Origin: Certhia americana
Lineage: Eukaryota > Chordata > Aves > Passeriformes > Certhiidae
Assembly: GCA_018697195.1 (NCBI GenBank)
Contig: CM031870.1
Span: 9,260,410 to 9,324,409, forward strand
Reading direction: 5' to 3'
Length of the DNA: 64,000 nucleotides
The notes below the pieces were generated by a model. The model was not told where the DNA came from. It ran no database searches and worked only from the letters and a program-made list of their open reading frames with translations. Each line of letters starts with the position of its first letter. Position 1 is the stretch's first letter. This document shows, one piece after another, positions 50,101 through 61,240 of this stretch. The position numbers and the translations under genes are program-made.

Positions 50101-50457
50101 TGTGAAGTTCTCCAGTTCTAGCCCAGATAATTTAACCAGTAGCTTCCTTGGGAACCCACCATTAGTGACTTTTATGAGAGAGACCACTCTGATCCAGTCA
50201 TCTGGAAACAGAACTTTAATAAGGAGAAAACAACAAACAAGACGGCGTGCACAGTACAAGGAGCAGACAAAAAAAGAGCAGGTCCAGGGTGTAACAGCAG
50301 TTTTTATGCACATAGGAAAAAGTGGAGTTAAGGCGGGGATCCGAGGGGACAGTCCAGTGGGGGAAGGCAATTAGGAATATGGAAAATACTGCGCCAAAAA
50401 ATAACCAATAGTAATAATGAGAACTGAGAACTTTCCAGCAACAATTTTCATATAACA
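50101..50457 (-). repeat. 3' LTR of the endogenous retrovirus
   Basis: On the minus strand it starts TGTTATATGAAAATTG and ends GGAGAACTTCACA, bounded by TG...CA, and is 357 bp long. It contains a TATA-like TGCATAAAAA at 50310-50301 and an ATTAAA poly(A) signal at 50220-50215, in the correct U3-R-U5 order. The right edge is set by the TG start and is less certain. Confidence 0.65.
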
Positions 50458-50483
50458 AATGAGGTATCGTGGTGGGTCTCAGC

Positions 50484-51154
50484 TCACCCTAGCTGAGAAG
50501 GGCTTTCCCATGGCTTAGAGCTGAGGTCTTCACCCTCCTCCATGGAGTGGACCCCAACATCTCCCCCTTTTTGTTTTTCTAAAATGGAAAGATAAACTGT
50601 TTTTTCCAAAGTTTTAAAAATAAACTTAAATAAAAAAGAAGAAACAACTATTATTAGTATAAATATAAACAAGACTAACAGTCCAGTTTTCATAATGGAA
50701 AGCACATAAGATGACAAGTTCCAGTCTTTGAAAAGGTTGTTGATCCAATCACTTCCCTGTTCAATTTGTAATTTCCCAACTCCCTCCTTCAGAAGGCTTA
50801 TGCTGTGGTAAACAGACTCGCTGTGATGAGACAAATCCGTGCAATATAAGCCCTCAAAGTCCTGACAGCCATGGCCATGGGCCAAAAGAAGAAAATCAAT
50901 TGCCACTCTACCTTGTAAGTGGCATGGCTAACAGCTTTAACGTCAGTCAATAACTCACTTAGGACGATTGATGTAGCGTTAGTTTGACGACTGAGCCAGC
51001 ATCCAATTCTGTCTACTTGCTTCAAGGCTTTTGCAGCAGCCACCCATGGCAAAAAGGAAGACATTACAATTACATTACAAGGTGGTGCAGCATGGTGGGA
51101 AAGGTCTATAATTAGCACTGACCGGGCAGACAATTCATGTTGAAAAATGCTCAT
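50484..51154 (-). pseudogene. Degraded env gene (TM subunit region)
   Basis: Two overlapping minus-strand frames cover the 3' part of an Env glycoprotein. The upstream frame (51154-50798) carries a heptad-type stretch (LPWVAAAKALKQVDRIGCWL...). The downstream frame (50906-50484) carries AIDFLLLAHGHGC, the loop QDFEGLYC, a hydrophobic anchor (LLVLFIFILIIVVSSFLFKF) and a cytoplasmic tail. The family motif switches frame at about 50905-50925, a one-base offset, so the gene is broken. In the loop the cysteine pair expected in CX6CC reads Tyr-Cys. Similarity to alpharetroviral TM is by motif only. Confidence 0.75.
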
Positions 51155-51160
51155 CTGGGA

Positions 51161-54100
51161 ACCAATAAAGTAGTTCTGAGAAATCTGTCAAAGCAGCATA
51201 AGTGCTACGTGCCAACAATAAGAAGAAAATAATTTTAGAAATTCCCTTCCTTCATATCTGAAAGCAAAAATAATCTTCTTATTACAGACATAAACAACTT
51301 GTACAGATATTTTTATTTGAAATTAAGATATCTGTATTTTTTACTGACCTACTAGCTGATTCTTTCACTGTAAAATGCAAGTGACAACTCTTACATCATT
51401 CTTTAGTGAGTGAAAAATGCTTTACAAATACAATAAGGATTCATTTTATGGGGAAGGCCCAACCCCCCCCCCCCCCAGTATTTGTTAAAATATTATGCTT
51501 GGTGAATGAGATAATTTCCCTTTTGTAAAAGTCCTTTGGAGACAGCCCACTGCCTGTTTTTCTAAAATTTATGGTAAATGTTCCCAAAAACAAATATGTA
51601 AAATTTAAAAAGCATGGTTACAAAAGTGATGTTTTTGCTGTAATATTGAAAGTACAGTTCTAACAAGAAACAGCTTCAACTGTTGGTCTGACTTCAAATC
51701 TAATTTGGACTCAATTTTTTGTTTAAAATGAAAAAGACCATAATTTAAATTTGATTTAATTAATAAAAGTTGGTGGAAGAATTGTCACTATTGTCACTTC
51801 CATCTGATTAAAGAAATACTAAGTTTCATTATACTGGTATCTGTGTCTGCTCTATGGGTGGGCAGAGCCATTTCTGGCTTTAGGGCAGATGTTCTTAATT
51901 GCTCCTGCAGAGATACTGGAAAGGTGACGGATAGCCAAGCTCTCATGCCACCCAGGTGTAAGAGAATTACTGCCACAGGGCTGGCAGCTCCTTATACTAG
52001 TTTTGTGGCAACTCTGGAGTGCTGAAAGCTATCAATGAAGTGTCAAAGCAGCTGGTTCAGGTATACAAATGAAGGTAACATTAAGCAGCTCAGAGAACTG
52101 ATGACTTAATAAGCAATCATCTGTGACTAAAGCCAAGTGTTGTAAGTGTTTGAAGGTTCTAAAATAGCTGGCTCTAATGACAGTTAATGAGGACATGCAC
52201 AATGTGATAATCATCAGGAACTGTGTTTGCTGACCAGTGCTGGGTGGTTATTTATGAGCTGGACTAAATCCAGCCATAAATTTGCAGAGAATCAGTTTAT
52301 TTTTAGCTACTGTAGATTCTGTTGTGATTGTGTCACAGAACACATGATTTTGCTGCAGGGCAGGCTCAGGAGGAGCTGTGTATACAATCAAGACTTGCAG
52401 AATCTGTGCACTCAAGAAGATCAGCCAGCTCTCACCCGCCTAGGTCAGGCTTTCTAGTTCACTTATCTTTATTATTAGTCTTTAGACAATTAGTCAATTG
52501 TTTATTGACTGCTTTGTTTATCATAAAGAATCAGTCTGAAAAGACAAAGGTTCATTTTAAACGAGGAGTGTCCTAAACATTAGCATCTGGTGTAACAAGC
52601 CACTCGAAGCTGCACGCAAATTTGGAGAAGCATTTTCATGCCATGTAGCAATGGCTGATGAGATTGCATTTCACCATGATTAATCATCTGTTTGGTAAAT
52701 GGCTGTTAATGCTTGCATTGCTGTTGCTGGTTTAGCTCTGTAGCTATGACAGTTGTGCCCAGCTGTTAAGCTTCCTGGCTTGCTGCTTCCTACAGAAAAC
52801 CAGTATCAAGTGACAAGATATGACATATACTGGCTGAGTTTCTGAAACAGAAACTGACCCCTTCTGAGCTGAGACTTGAGACATTCACTGAAGTGGCTTC
52901 AATGAAGGCAGTTCTGCCAGAGGTGGGGAACCAAAATGCTAAACATGATGTCAAAGCTATCCTTAAATCATGTAACCTAAGTAAAAAACCCTAGAAATTA
53001 TAAACCAATACATAATTCAATATCAATAACTCATAAAATGAGAGGAACATAAGAAAATAAATGCCTATTGGAATCTAGCTTTGCACATAATGTGTGAGTG
53101 ATGCTAGAAACAGACTTTAAAAGAAGTGGATATTTGAGGCCTTATTGGATAACTATGAATTTTCAGTAATATGGTCTCAATCTTTATATATATTTCTGTA
53201 TTTCTATATCCCAACTAGTTCACAATAACTCTGGTGTCCAGATGACAGCTGTGTGAATATTCTGTCAGAATTATGCACAGGAGAATACTGTATTCTTCCT
53301 TACTCAATTTCGGTCCACAGGGTTGGATAAAAGCATTTCATGAAAACATGTCTGGCTACTGCCTCAAGAGAAATAGCAGGAAGCTTTGCTGTAAGATTTA
53401 GATCAGTGATTTCAGGGGTAAGATAGAAGAGCTGGCAAGGTTGATTTATGCCAAGATTATAACACAGCTTGGCCAAACAGCAGGTCAGGCATTATTCAGG
53501 AGGAAGGGTAAGAAGAAGGGATTTTGGCACCACTTCATTCAGCAATGACATCAGAGCAGTGGAAATCATGCTTCAGTTCTGTCTACAGGAGAAATAATCA
53601 GGCAGCTTTATTTTTAAAACCACATCCTTCCTGTACCCTGTCAAGGGAGTCGGAAGATGAATTTGATGGGTAAATGGTTGGAGAATCATAATTTTTCCTC
53701 TCTGTTTTGTCATGGCATTAATTGATAGTCCATCAAATAATGGATGACTTAATCAGGACAGACCTGATTTTTTTAAATGGTGAAGATTTACTATCATAAC
53801 CAATTCTTTTTGGTTGTTCATACTAGAAGAACAATTATTGGCAGTGAGTGGTTAATCTCCTTTTAATTCTTTACATGAAGTGCCAAGTGTTCTGAAAAAA
53901 AGGAATTTATCATTACCTCTTTTGACACCACACTTCTGTCTCACTCTCTAGGGGTGATATTATGATTTATGTACTTAAATATTTTGCTGTATTGTGTTTT
54001 GCAGTCTGGCAGCTGTTATTAGTTGTTATGAGATCAAATAACACTACGGGAGCTGGTAATTAAGAAGGAAGCAATACTAGAAGGACAGCAAAGTACATAT

Positions 54101-54400
54101 ATTTAGGATTGGATTAATTTCACAATTCTGTCAATCAATTGTATTCCTGAGGTACCATTTGCAGTTTTAGACTTGATAAACTGCTTCTGTTTAACATGAT
54201 AAATCCATTAATATCCCAATATTTCACAAGCATATTACCCCACATACTACCAGCTTTTGCAAGTGAAATAAATGGGTCAGGAAAGCTCAGGTTCAAGCCC
54301 GGCTCACCAGAGAGCACTGGGCAGATGTGTCTGAGTAGCTGTTGTGAAGGCTATTTATCTTCACTGAGTAGTTTCTGAAAAGAAGGTGTATATGTGGTGT
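51161..54400. other. Intergenic, no gene recognised
   Basis: About 3.2 kb. It contains a 14-base C run (51463-51476). Stretches at 52190-52345 and 52600-52790 are rich in homeodomain-like TAAT/ATTA words. No coding exon was recognised. Confidence 0.45.
51463..51476 (+). repeat. C14 run
   Basis: Fourteen uninterrupted cytosines preceded by AA and followed by AG. A simple homopolymer tract beside the endogenous retrovirus fragment. Confidence 0.85.
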
Positions 54401-54406
54401 CTCTAT

Positions 54407-54452
54407 ACTCTCTCTCTCTTTTTTTTTTCCTCTTTTTCTCCTGCTCCCTTTA
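54407..54452 (+). repeat. Pyrimidine tract (CT)n/T-rich
   Basis: An almost unbroken CT/T tract (ctctctctctt, then T10, then cctctttttctcctgctccc). Low complexity. Confidence 0.7.
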
Positions 54453-54528
54453 TCACAGAATTTATTTGGGGATAGTCTAAGTTGAATGTAATAACTCCCA
54501 AATGAACACCAAAAAGCCTCTATCGCAG

Positions 54529-54698
54529 TTTTTTGGTTTTGGTGGTTTTTTGTGGTTTTTTTGTTTGTTTGTTTGGGGTTTTGTGGGTTTTTGGAGTTTT
54601 TTTGTTTTGTTTTGTTTTGTTTGTTTTGTTTTGTCTGTTTGTTTGTTTGGGGTTTTTTTTTTGTTTGTTTGTTTTTGTTTTGTTTTGTTTTGTTTTGT
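54529..54698 (-). repeat. G/T-rich simple sequence, (TTTTG)n/(GTTT)n
   Basis: About 170 bp of GTTTG/TTTTG units with GGGGTTTT interruptions. On the minus strand it is CAAAA/AAACCCC and so resembles the tract at 28289-28420. It produces open frames on both strands that are not genes. Confidence 0.85.
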
Positions 54699-54702
54699 GA
54701 GC

Positions 54703-57510
54703 CAAGTATGGAAACCAACATTCAAGGTAACCCACCTCCTGGCCACTTTGGCCCCAGGCTCTGTCTCATTCACAAAAGCAAACTGCACCACAATTTCCCA
54801 TTAATTTGGCACCTCTAATGCCAGGCTGTTTGACAACAGCACATGTTGGTAGAGTTGATTATACTGAACAGAGCTTACTCAAGCAGAAAAAATACAGCAG
54901 TGTTACCCAGGCCTGCCTCTGCAAGCTGCTGATTGAGTTGGGAGCTCTGAAGTATTTTGTGATCAGGAGTTTTGCAGTAATAATACAGGAGAGGAAGTAT
55001 ATTATGGTTATACTTAGTTTTAATTATTGCAGAAGGCTTTATGTGCACTCATTCAGAAGCAGCCTAGAGGATAAAACTGTATTGGGACAATACAATTGTA
55101 CAATACAGTACAATTGGGAAGTACTGAAGTTACCAGAGTGGGTCTGGAAGCTGATGAAACCCTTAAACTCTGAGCTCAACAAAACACCTAAGCTCAAGTG
55201 GTTCCTTTAGTTAATGCTCCTCTGTCCAACAGAGTTGGAGAGGACCATATGGAAGCTGAAATGAATTTGTCCTTCACCAGTATCACCAGCGCTTTTGAGG
55301 ACACCTCAGCAATGTGAACATGCATTTAACACTGAAGTGTGGGATTTTGTTGTCATCTTTGAGGCTTCTCATGTGAACTTTGACACTTGTATCATTGTAC
55401 TAATTCAATTGTTGAAATGGTGTTGGAGTTTTTGTTCTGTTTGCTTAGCAATTTGAATCAGCCATTTCAGCACTGAAGAAGAAACCAAACATTCTTTCAG
55501 ATTATTTGGCTTAATGTATCTACCTTGCTTCTCTTTAAATCTGTCTTTATATATTGATTATTGGTCTGAAACTGCAATCTGATACAACTCCATAAATATC
55601 TAGTATTGCTGAAACGATCAAAAGTCATAAAAATTCTTATGTGCTTCAACAAATCAGTATATGCAAAATTACATACACACATAAAAAAAAAGATTTATCT
55701 GTATGTGTGCAAGTCCTGCGACTTGCAGGCAGAGGAAATTTAAGGTGAGGTTTACTTATTTTTCACGTTATTGACAACATATTACAGTATGTAAAATATG
55801 GCTAACAGGCTTTTAAATGTACATCAACTTTTGAACTTCATTTAGCTTCTTTTACAGAAGCCTACTGTCATAAAAGCAAAGGCTAGTAAATCCAGCATGC
55901 AATTGTTTTTGGGGCTAAACTGACATCTGCTGGTGTTCTGCAATAGCATGTGTGCAATTAGTGTGATGACAAAGCATACACTATATTCTGTGTACATTTC
56001 CATGGTGCTGTTAGTAGCCCTGGGGATGACTCAGTAAAGCAGAGAGAATCTGAACAGTGAATAGAGCAGGTGGGGCTGCTGGTCACACCGTGCCACAGGA
56101 CTAGGGATGGCGCAGAGCTCTTGTGGTCACATTCTGCTGTATTTGTATGTCAGGCTTCTGAAACTGCCATGGGACTCATTTTCTAATGATTTTTTAAAAA
56201 GGACTTATGTTTATAATCTTCAGGTACACAACTCATGGGGAAGGTGGGGGGAGATAAAAAGCTGTATCAGTTTCTAGCCATATTTCTTTATGCACACCTT
56301 GAGCTGGCACTGGCATGTCCCCACCCAGTCACCTGGTCTGCTGCAGAGAGAACTTGTGTGGGGGTGAACGTGCAGGTGGCAGCTTTGGAGAAGCTGTGTG
56401 GATTTCCTGGGGCCCAACCCCAGTAGGTCGTTGGGCTGTAACACTGTTCCATTGGAGTGCAAAATTTGGCACAAAGTAACCCCACTAGTGTTGGAGATCA
56501 GAGGAGCTGAATGCAGCTGGCCTTAATTTCTGGTTATTATCAGTTTGGCACTGTAGTGTGGTTGTGTTTAATAAGAACATCCACAATCACAGATTCACAA
56601 ATAGTACTAGTTGTTGAAGCAAGAGGAATACAGATGTGGAATTGCTATTAATTAATGCTGTTACTGCATTAGCACCAGCCAATTTTTAATTAAGCTAAGT
56701 TAGCTTCAAGCTAACTAAAAATTCAGGTGAAGGAGACCCCTTTCCTTGCTCTTCCTGAGTTCCCCTAGCTAGCTGTGCAGCAGGGAAGGCAGGAGGATCC
56801 CTTCGGAACTGAAGTAAGAACAAGGGCTGCTTTTCCTCCGGGATGGAAGCTGGAGTTTATTCTTGGCAAAACCCAGGAGAGAGAGACCTAGCGAGGCTTT
56901 CCCGGAGTTTTTCAAATCTCGGGATAGGGGAGGGGAGGCATACAGCATCAGCCAATGGGATAAACATTCCAGGGACAGGGAGGGGAGGGGAAAAATACGT
57001 CACATGGGGGCAGGGATACCTGGAGACACACATGGAGAGGCATTTGCACTACCACATTCAGGTTTTAATTACACTTAATTTCACAGTTAATTATGCTTAG
57101 TTTCACCCAGGTATGGACTGACACAGAGACACGAAACTTACTAAAGAGGCATCTCTCCTTTGGGGGGAGAGAGGAGTCAAACCATCCTCTTGTCTATGAA
57201 ATGGGGTCATATCCTCTACATGGAGGATTCCAAATATCAATTTTGTGTTTTCAGATAAATGGAGATGAGACTGTAGTTAAATATAGTTGCATGTTGGTGT
57301 ATGTTTCATATGAAAATGAGGGATAATGAGTGTTTCCAGTACCTTTGGTCAGGCTGAGTTAAGCTTAGTGGTTGTATTAAAGGCAGAACAGAACCATGAT
57401 ACTTCAGTATTGCTTCCTCCTCCACTTGGCTGAGGCAGCAGTAAAGGCCATCTGACCTTTGCTCGATCATCTTTACTCCCATCAATATTTTACAACTGCA
57501 CATCATCATC
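54703..57510. other. Intergenic, no gene recognised
   Basis: About 2.8 kb of mixed composition with no exon-like frame and no clear transposon. An inverted-looking aagctaa/ttagctt cluster is visible at 56693-56720. Confidence 0.45.
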
Positions 57511-58100
57511 TCAGAATCATAGAAGAGTGTGGGTTGGAAGGGACCTGTAAATATCATTTAGTTCAAGGCCCCTACAATGAGCAGAAAACCACCTTTCAGT
57601 AGAGCAGGCTGCTCAGAGCCCTGTCCAACCCAGCATTGAATGTTTCCAGGGGCATCCACCATCTCTCTGGACAAACTGCCACAATGGTTTACCACTCACA
57701 TTGTAAAAGCCTCCTTTTTTTATATTTAATCTAATCTAAAGTGACCTCTCCTTCAGTTTAAAATTATCATATCTTTTCCTGTTGCAACAAGCCCTGCTAA
57801 AGTTTGTCTCCAATTTTCTTATAGGCCCCCTTCAAGTACTGAAAGGACAAGTAAGGTCACTCTGGAGCCTTCTCTTCTCCAGGCTGAACAACTCCAGCTC
57901 TCCCAGCCTGTCTCTGTAGCAGAGGTGCTGCAGCCCTTGGCACATTTTCATGGCCCCGTCTGGACTTGCTTCAGTAGCTCCATGCTCTTGTTGCATTGGG
58001 GGCCACAGACCTGAATGCAGCCCTGCAGGTGGAGTCTCATGAGAGTGCAGCAGAGACAGAACCCCCTTCTTCAGCCTGCTGGCCACACATCTCCTCACAG
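57511..58100 (-). mobile_element. CR1 LINE 3' end with RT C-terminus (-)
   Basis: The plus strand starts cagaatcatagaagagtgtg then ggttggaagggacctgtaaa, the reverse complement of a CR1 terminus. Further along, a minus-strand frame (58098-57832) encodes LGELELFSLEKRRLQSDL, the well-known C-terminal end of the CR1 reverse-transcriptase ORF. At about 590 bp it is the longest CR1 copy in the window, inactive and 5'-truncated. Confidence 0.88.
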
Positions 58101-59880
58101 GACCAGATTTCTACTTCTATTAAGGCCTGCTGTATATGGATAAGGGGGGCTGACACCCTGTCTCCATACTGATGTCTAAGCACACTCATTTTGTTGAGAC
58201 ACTGGGCTGGGAGCCCTACACTCTACCCCAGACACCATGCAGTGCTTAAGCCTCACTCAAGTCTGGTGTAACATAAGCAAGTGCCTCAACTTATGTCCTT
58301 GCTTAACCAGCCTCATAAATTCTCCATAGCAAACCTTCCAATTTTCCACAGGTTTATCACTGAGAATCAGGAATAAAACTCCTTAACACTGATGTAATAC
58401 TAAGAAGCAGGTCATTACTTTTTATGGTGCCTGATGGACAGGATAACTCTGCCTAAGGTGCACATTTGGCTCAAGGTGGTACAATTATTTATTAGCAAGG
58501 ATATATATATTCCTCAGGAAAGTGTTACAGTTTGTTACTTTAGGTGGCCCCAGAGCCCATCGACTGGATTGGGATGATTTGTTCCACTGACCACTACACA
58601 ACATTCCATTAATTGTGACTTCTGTGTAATTTTCCACATGCTTACAGGTACTGTGCTACCTGGCCAGGCACAGACTGGCTAAAGCTCATGCTTCTTTTGC
58701 CCAATGTGATCCAGCAAAAGGACTGGAAATGCAGAATTAGCAAATGGTGAGCAGGGTGAGAAGGGGAATGGATAGTGAGAGGAAATACACTCACATACCA
58801 GTAAATGGATGCCAACTGCTTATTTGGACCTTTGGTGGAAACAGTAGTAGGGCAAAAAGGAGAAATGTTACTGGGGTCCTCAAGGAGGGGCATGAGCCAT
58901 CTGAACCTAGATGCAAAACACAACACATGAGAAAGCATGGCAGCTGGAATAAGAAGGCTTTCAGTTGAAGGTCATTATTTCACCCTGGGAGATGTGTTCA
59001 GTCATGACTTCTCCCTTCTGTGGTTCCTAAGCTTCTCATAGCCACCTGGGGAAGGGGATTTAGTAAGAGAAAAATTATTCGAATTTTAGTTAATCTAGGG
59101 CACCAAAGGCCAAATTACTCATGTTCTGCTCCTGAGAAAAATAATATGTAATGTGATTTTTTAATAATGGTGTACATTTATTCACCCCTAAGTCTAGTTC
59201 TAATCTTAGTGCTGATGAATGACACTCCACACTCCTCTCCTGTTTCCCTCAAATCAAGGGACTGGAGTACTCATGCCCTCAATGCTTTCAACATCCCCAA
59301 GCACCCTTATGTGCCGGTGATTCCATAGATTACTGTGACTCCAGAGCTTCATGTTGGGTTTATCATTTGTTTGGGTAAGAGCTTGTTTCATCTAATAAAA
59401 CCTGACTCCTTGCTCCAGGATGGGTTTGAATTGAAGCTTTATGTGTGTTCTTTAGGGCAAAGTTTAAGAAAAATTTAAATACAAAAAGAGGACTTTAACA
59501 GATTTTAGATGCTCTCAGCCAAAAGGCCTCATGAACTGTCCCTGCTGATAACCTGTAGGGGTTATCAAATCCCTTCAGGTTAAGGCAGATTCACACAAAC
59601 TAGTGTGTAAAGCAGTCCCTTTTGAAGTCGATTTAGGGATCTGGCCATAATTAACTTTTGTGTTATCTTGGAGCTGGATAGAGGAAGGGTGACATACTCT
59701 TATGTTTTCCAAAGACTGAAGCCGATTCAATTGCTTGTAAAGGCACTACCTAAGATCACTGAATCTTAAACTTGAAAGTTTTGTTGATCATTTTGTATAT
59801 GTTCTTGTGCATTGTCTGAAATACCTGATCTGGTAACATAAGGGGTATTGTGGAATTAGAGAAGTGATTTCCCTGCAGTG
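58101..59880. other. Intergenic upstream of LITAF
   Basis: About 1.8 kb, AT-rich, no gene recognised. Composition shifts to CpG-rich near 59880. Confidence 0.45.
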
Positions 59881-60023
59881 TTACAGAACACGTTGCTTGG
59901 CTGCGCTTCTGACGGGAAAGCTGAAGATTAGTGGTTTAGTCTGATTGAACTCTCGGCGAAAGCCGCGGAGTTCCCTTATCGCCGTGATTGCGAAATGCGT
60001 CAGGAGTGCCAATACTTCCAGAG

Positions 60024-60107
60024 GCCCCCTTCCCCTTCCCCTTCCCCTTCCCCTTCTCCTTCCCCTTCCCCTTCCCCTTCCCCTTCCCCTTCCCCTTCCC
60101 CTTCCCG
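60024..60107 (+). repeat. (TTCCCC)n homopyrimidine tandem repeat
   Basis: Near-perfect hexamer array (ccttcccc, about 14 units, one tctcc variant), with all pyrimidines on the plus strand. It passes directly into the GTCCC array. Confidence 0.92.
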
Positions 60108-60519
60108 TCCCGTCCCTTCCCTTCCCGTCCCGTCCCCGTCCCCGTCCCGTCCCCGTCCCGTCCCCGTCCCGTCCCCGTCCCGTCCCTGTCCCTGTCCCGT
60201 CCCCGTCCCCGTCCCCGTCCCCGTCCCTGTCCCGTCCCGTCCCGTCCCTGTCCCCGTCCCCGTCCCTGTCCCGTCCCTGTCCCTGTCCCTGTCCCGTCCC
60301 GTCCCCGTCCCCGTCCCGTCCCTGTCCCTGTCCCGTCCCGTCCCGTCCCTGTCCCGTCCCTGTCCCTGTCCCGTCCCTGTCCCCGTCCCCGTCCCCGTCC
60401 CCGTCCCGTCCCGTCCCGTCCCTGTCCCGTCCCGTCCCTGTCCCCGTCCCTGTCCCCGTCCCTGTCCCTGTCCCTGTCCCGTCCCCGTCCCTGTCCCGTC
60501 CCGTCCCGTCCCGTCCCGC
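60108..60519 (+). repeat. (GTCCC/CGTCCC/TGTCCC)n tandem array
   Basis: About 410 bp of interleaved 5-bp GTCCC and 6-bp CGTCCC or TGTCCC units. The minus strand is a run of GGGAC/GGGGAC/GGGACA. It lies about 240-650 bp upstream of the LITAF exon-1 donor. No unit contains a stop codon in any frame, so long Pro/Arg/Ser or Gly/Arg/Asp/Thr frames appear on both strands; these are not genes. Confidence 0.93.
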
Positions 60520-61240
60520 CGTTGCTGGGTGCCGGTGGTTCCAGGGGAGCGGCCGAGGCGGCTCCCGGGGCAGGGCCCGGCCGGGTCCAGCGGAGCGCCC
60601 TCCCGGGCAACCCCCGCGGCGCCTGCTCGCGGCTCTAGGGGGAAGGGGAGGAGGAAACAGGGGTGAGGACGGGACGGGACAAGCCCTGCTGACGGTGGCT
60701 GCACCCGGGCGAGCGGAGACGAGTGGAGAGGCGAGGAGTGCTGGCGGGCACGCCTCGGCACGGTAAGGGCCGTGCCGCGTGTCCCGGAGCCCGGCGGTGC
60801 CGCAGGCAGGGCAGAGCGGGGCGGCGAGCCCTGCTCCTCCGCCGGGGCCGCTCGGGCGCTACCGTCCCCAGGCCGCTCCCAGTGCTCCGGCCTGGCTGCG
60901 GGGCGCTGGAGAAGCCGCGGCTCGAGGGCCGGTCCCGCCTCACAGGAGCCCCTGGGACACCGGGGGCAGGTTGGGGCTTCGCGGGCCAGCTGTGTTCCGA
61001 GCCGCGCAGTCCCGGTCCCGGTCCCGGGACGGTCTGGGAGAGGCCGTGGGCGATGGCTCTTGCCCTCGGCGATGCGGCCGGGGCCGAGCGAGGCCGGAGT
61101 TTCGCTTTCCCAAGTGCGGCGGGCGGAAGGTGGCCCTTTCCTAAGGGAATGCTCTCGGGAGCCGGGCGACGGCAGCTCCTCTCGGACAGGACCGGCCCTG
61201 CTCCGCAAAGGGGTTACTCACAGGAGGCTACTCACAGGAT
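60520..61240 (+). promoter_or_regulatory. LITAF: CpG island / LITAF promoter and 5' end
   Basis: CpG-rich block directly after the tandem array and covering the probable LITAF non-coding first exon. No obvious TATA box. Confidence 0.65.
60640..60762 (+). other. LITAF: Candidate LITAF non-coding exon 1
   Basis: A donor CACG|GTAAGG follows 60762 in the CpG island. Vertebrate LITAF starts with a 5'UTR exon, so this is a likely leader. Its 5' border cannot be seen from sequence and is approximate. Confidence 0.4.

Larger units (their letters stand above)
50101..51160 (-). mobile_element. Endogenous retrovirus fragment, alpharetrovirus-like (env end + 3' LTR)
   Basis: Minus-strand order is env (surface/TM end) and then one LTR. 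The TM part has the LLLAHGHGC signature and a CX6CC-like loop typical of avian leukosis-type Env, followed by a C-terminal membrane anchor. No gag, pol or second LTR was seen at higher coordinates, so the copy is 5'-truncated. Frame breaks show it is not a functional virus. Confidence 0.8.

Noticed and set aside
54293..54818. Frames of up to 142 codons around the TTTTG tract
   Set aside because: Same cause, with mirror-image Lys/Gln/Asn/Thr and Phe/Val/Cys strings on the two strands.
57832..58098. Independent host gene on the minus strand
   Set aside because: The product carries the C-terminal CR1 reverse-transcriptase signature and is flanked by the CR1 3'UTR.
60024..60519. CRISPR-like or satellite interpretation of the array
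   Set aside because: Units of 5-6 bp without spacers in a bird genome; it is a simple tandem repeat.
59936..61208. Long open frames of 216-402 codons on both strands across the GTCCC array
   Set aside because: The repeat units contain no stop codon in any frame, so all frames stay open. The products are low-complexity Pro/Ser/Arg or Gly/Arg/Asp/Thr strings with no domain, start context or splice support.
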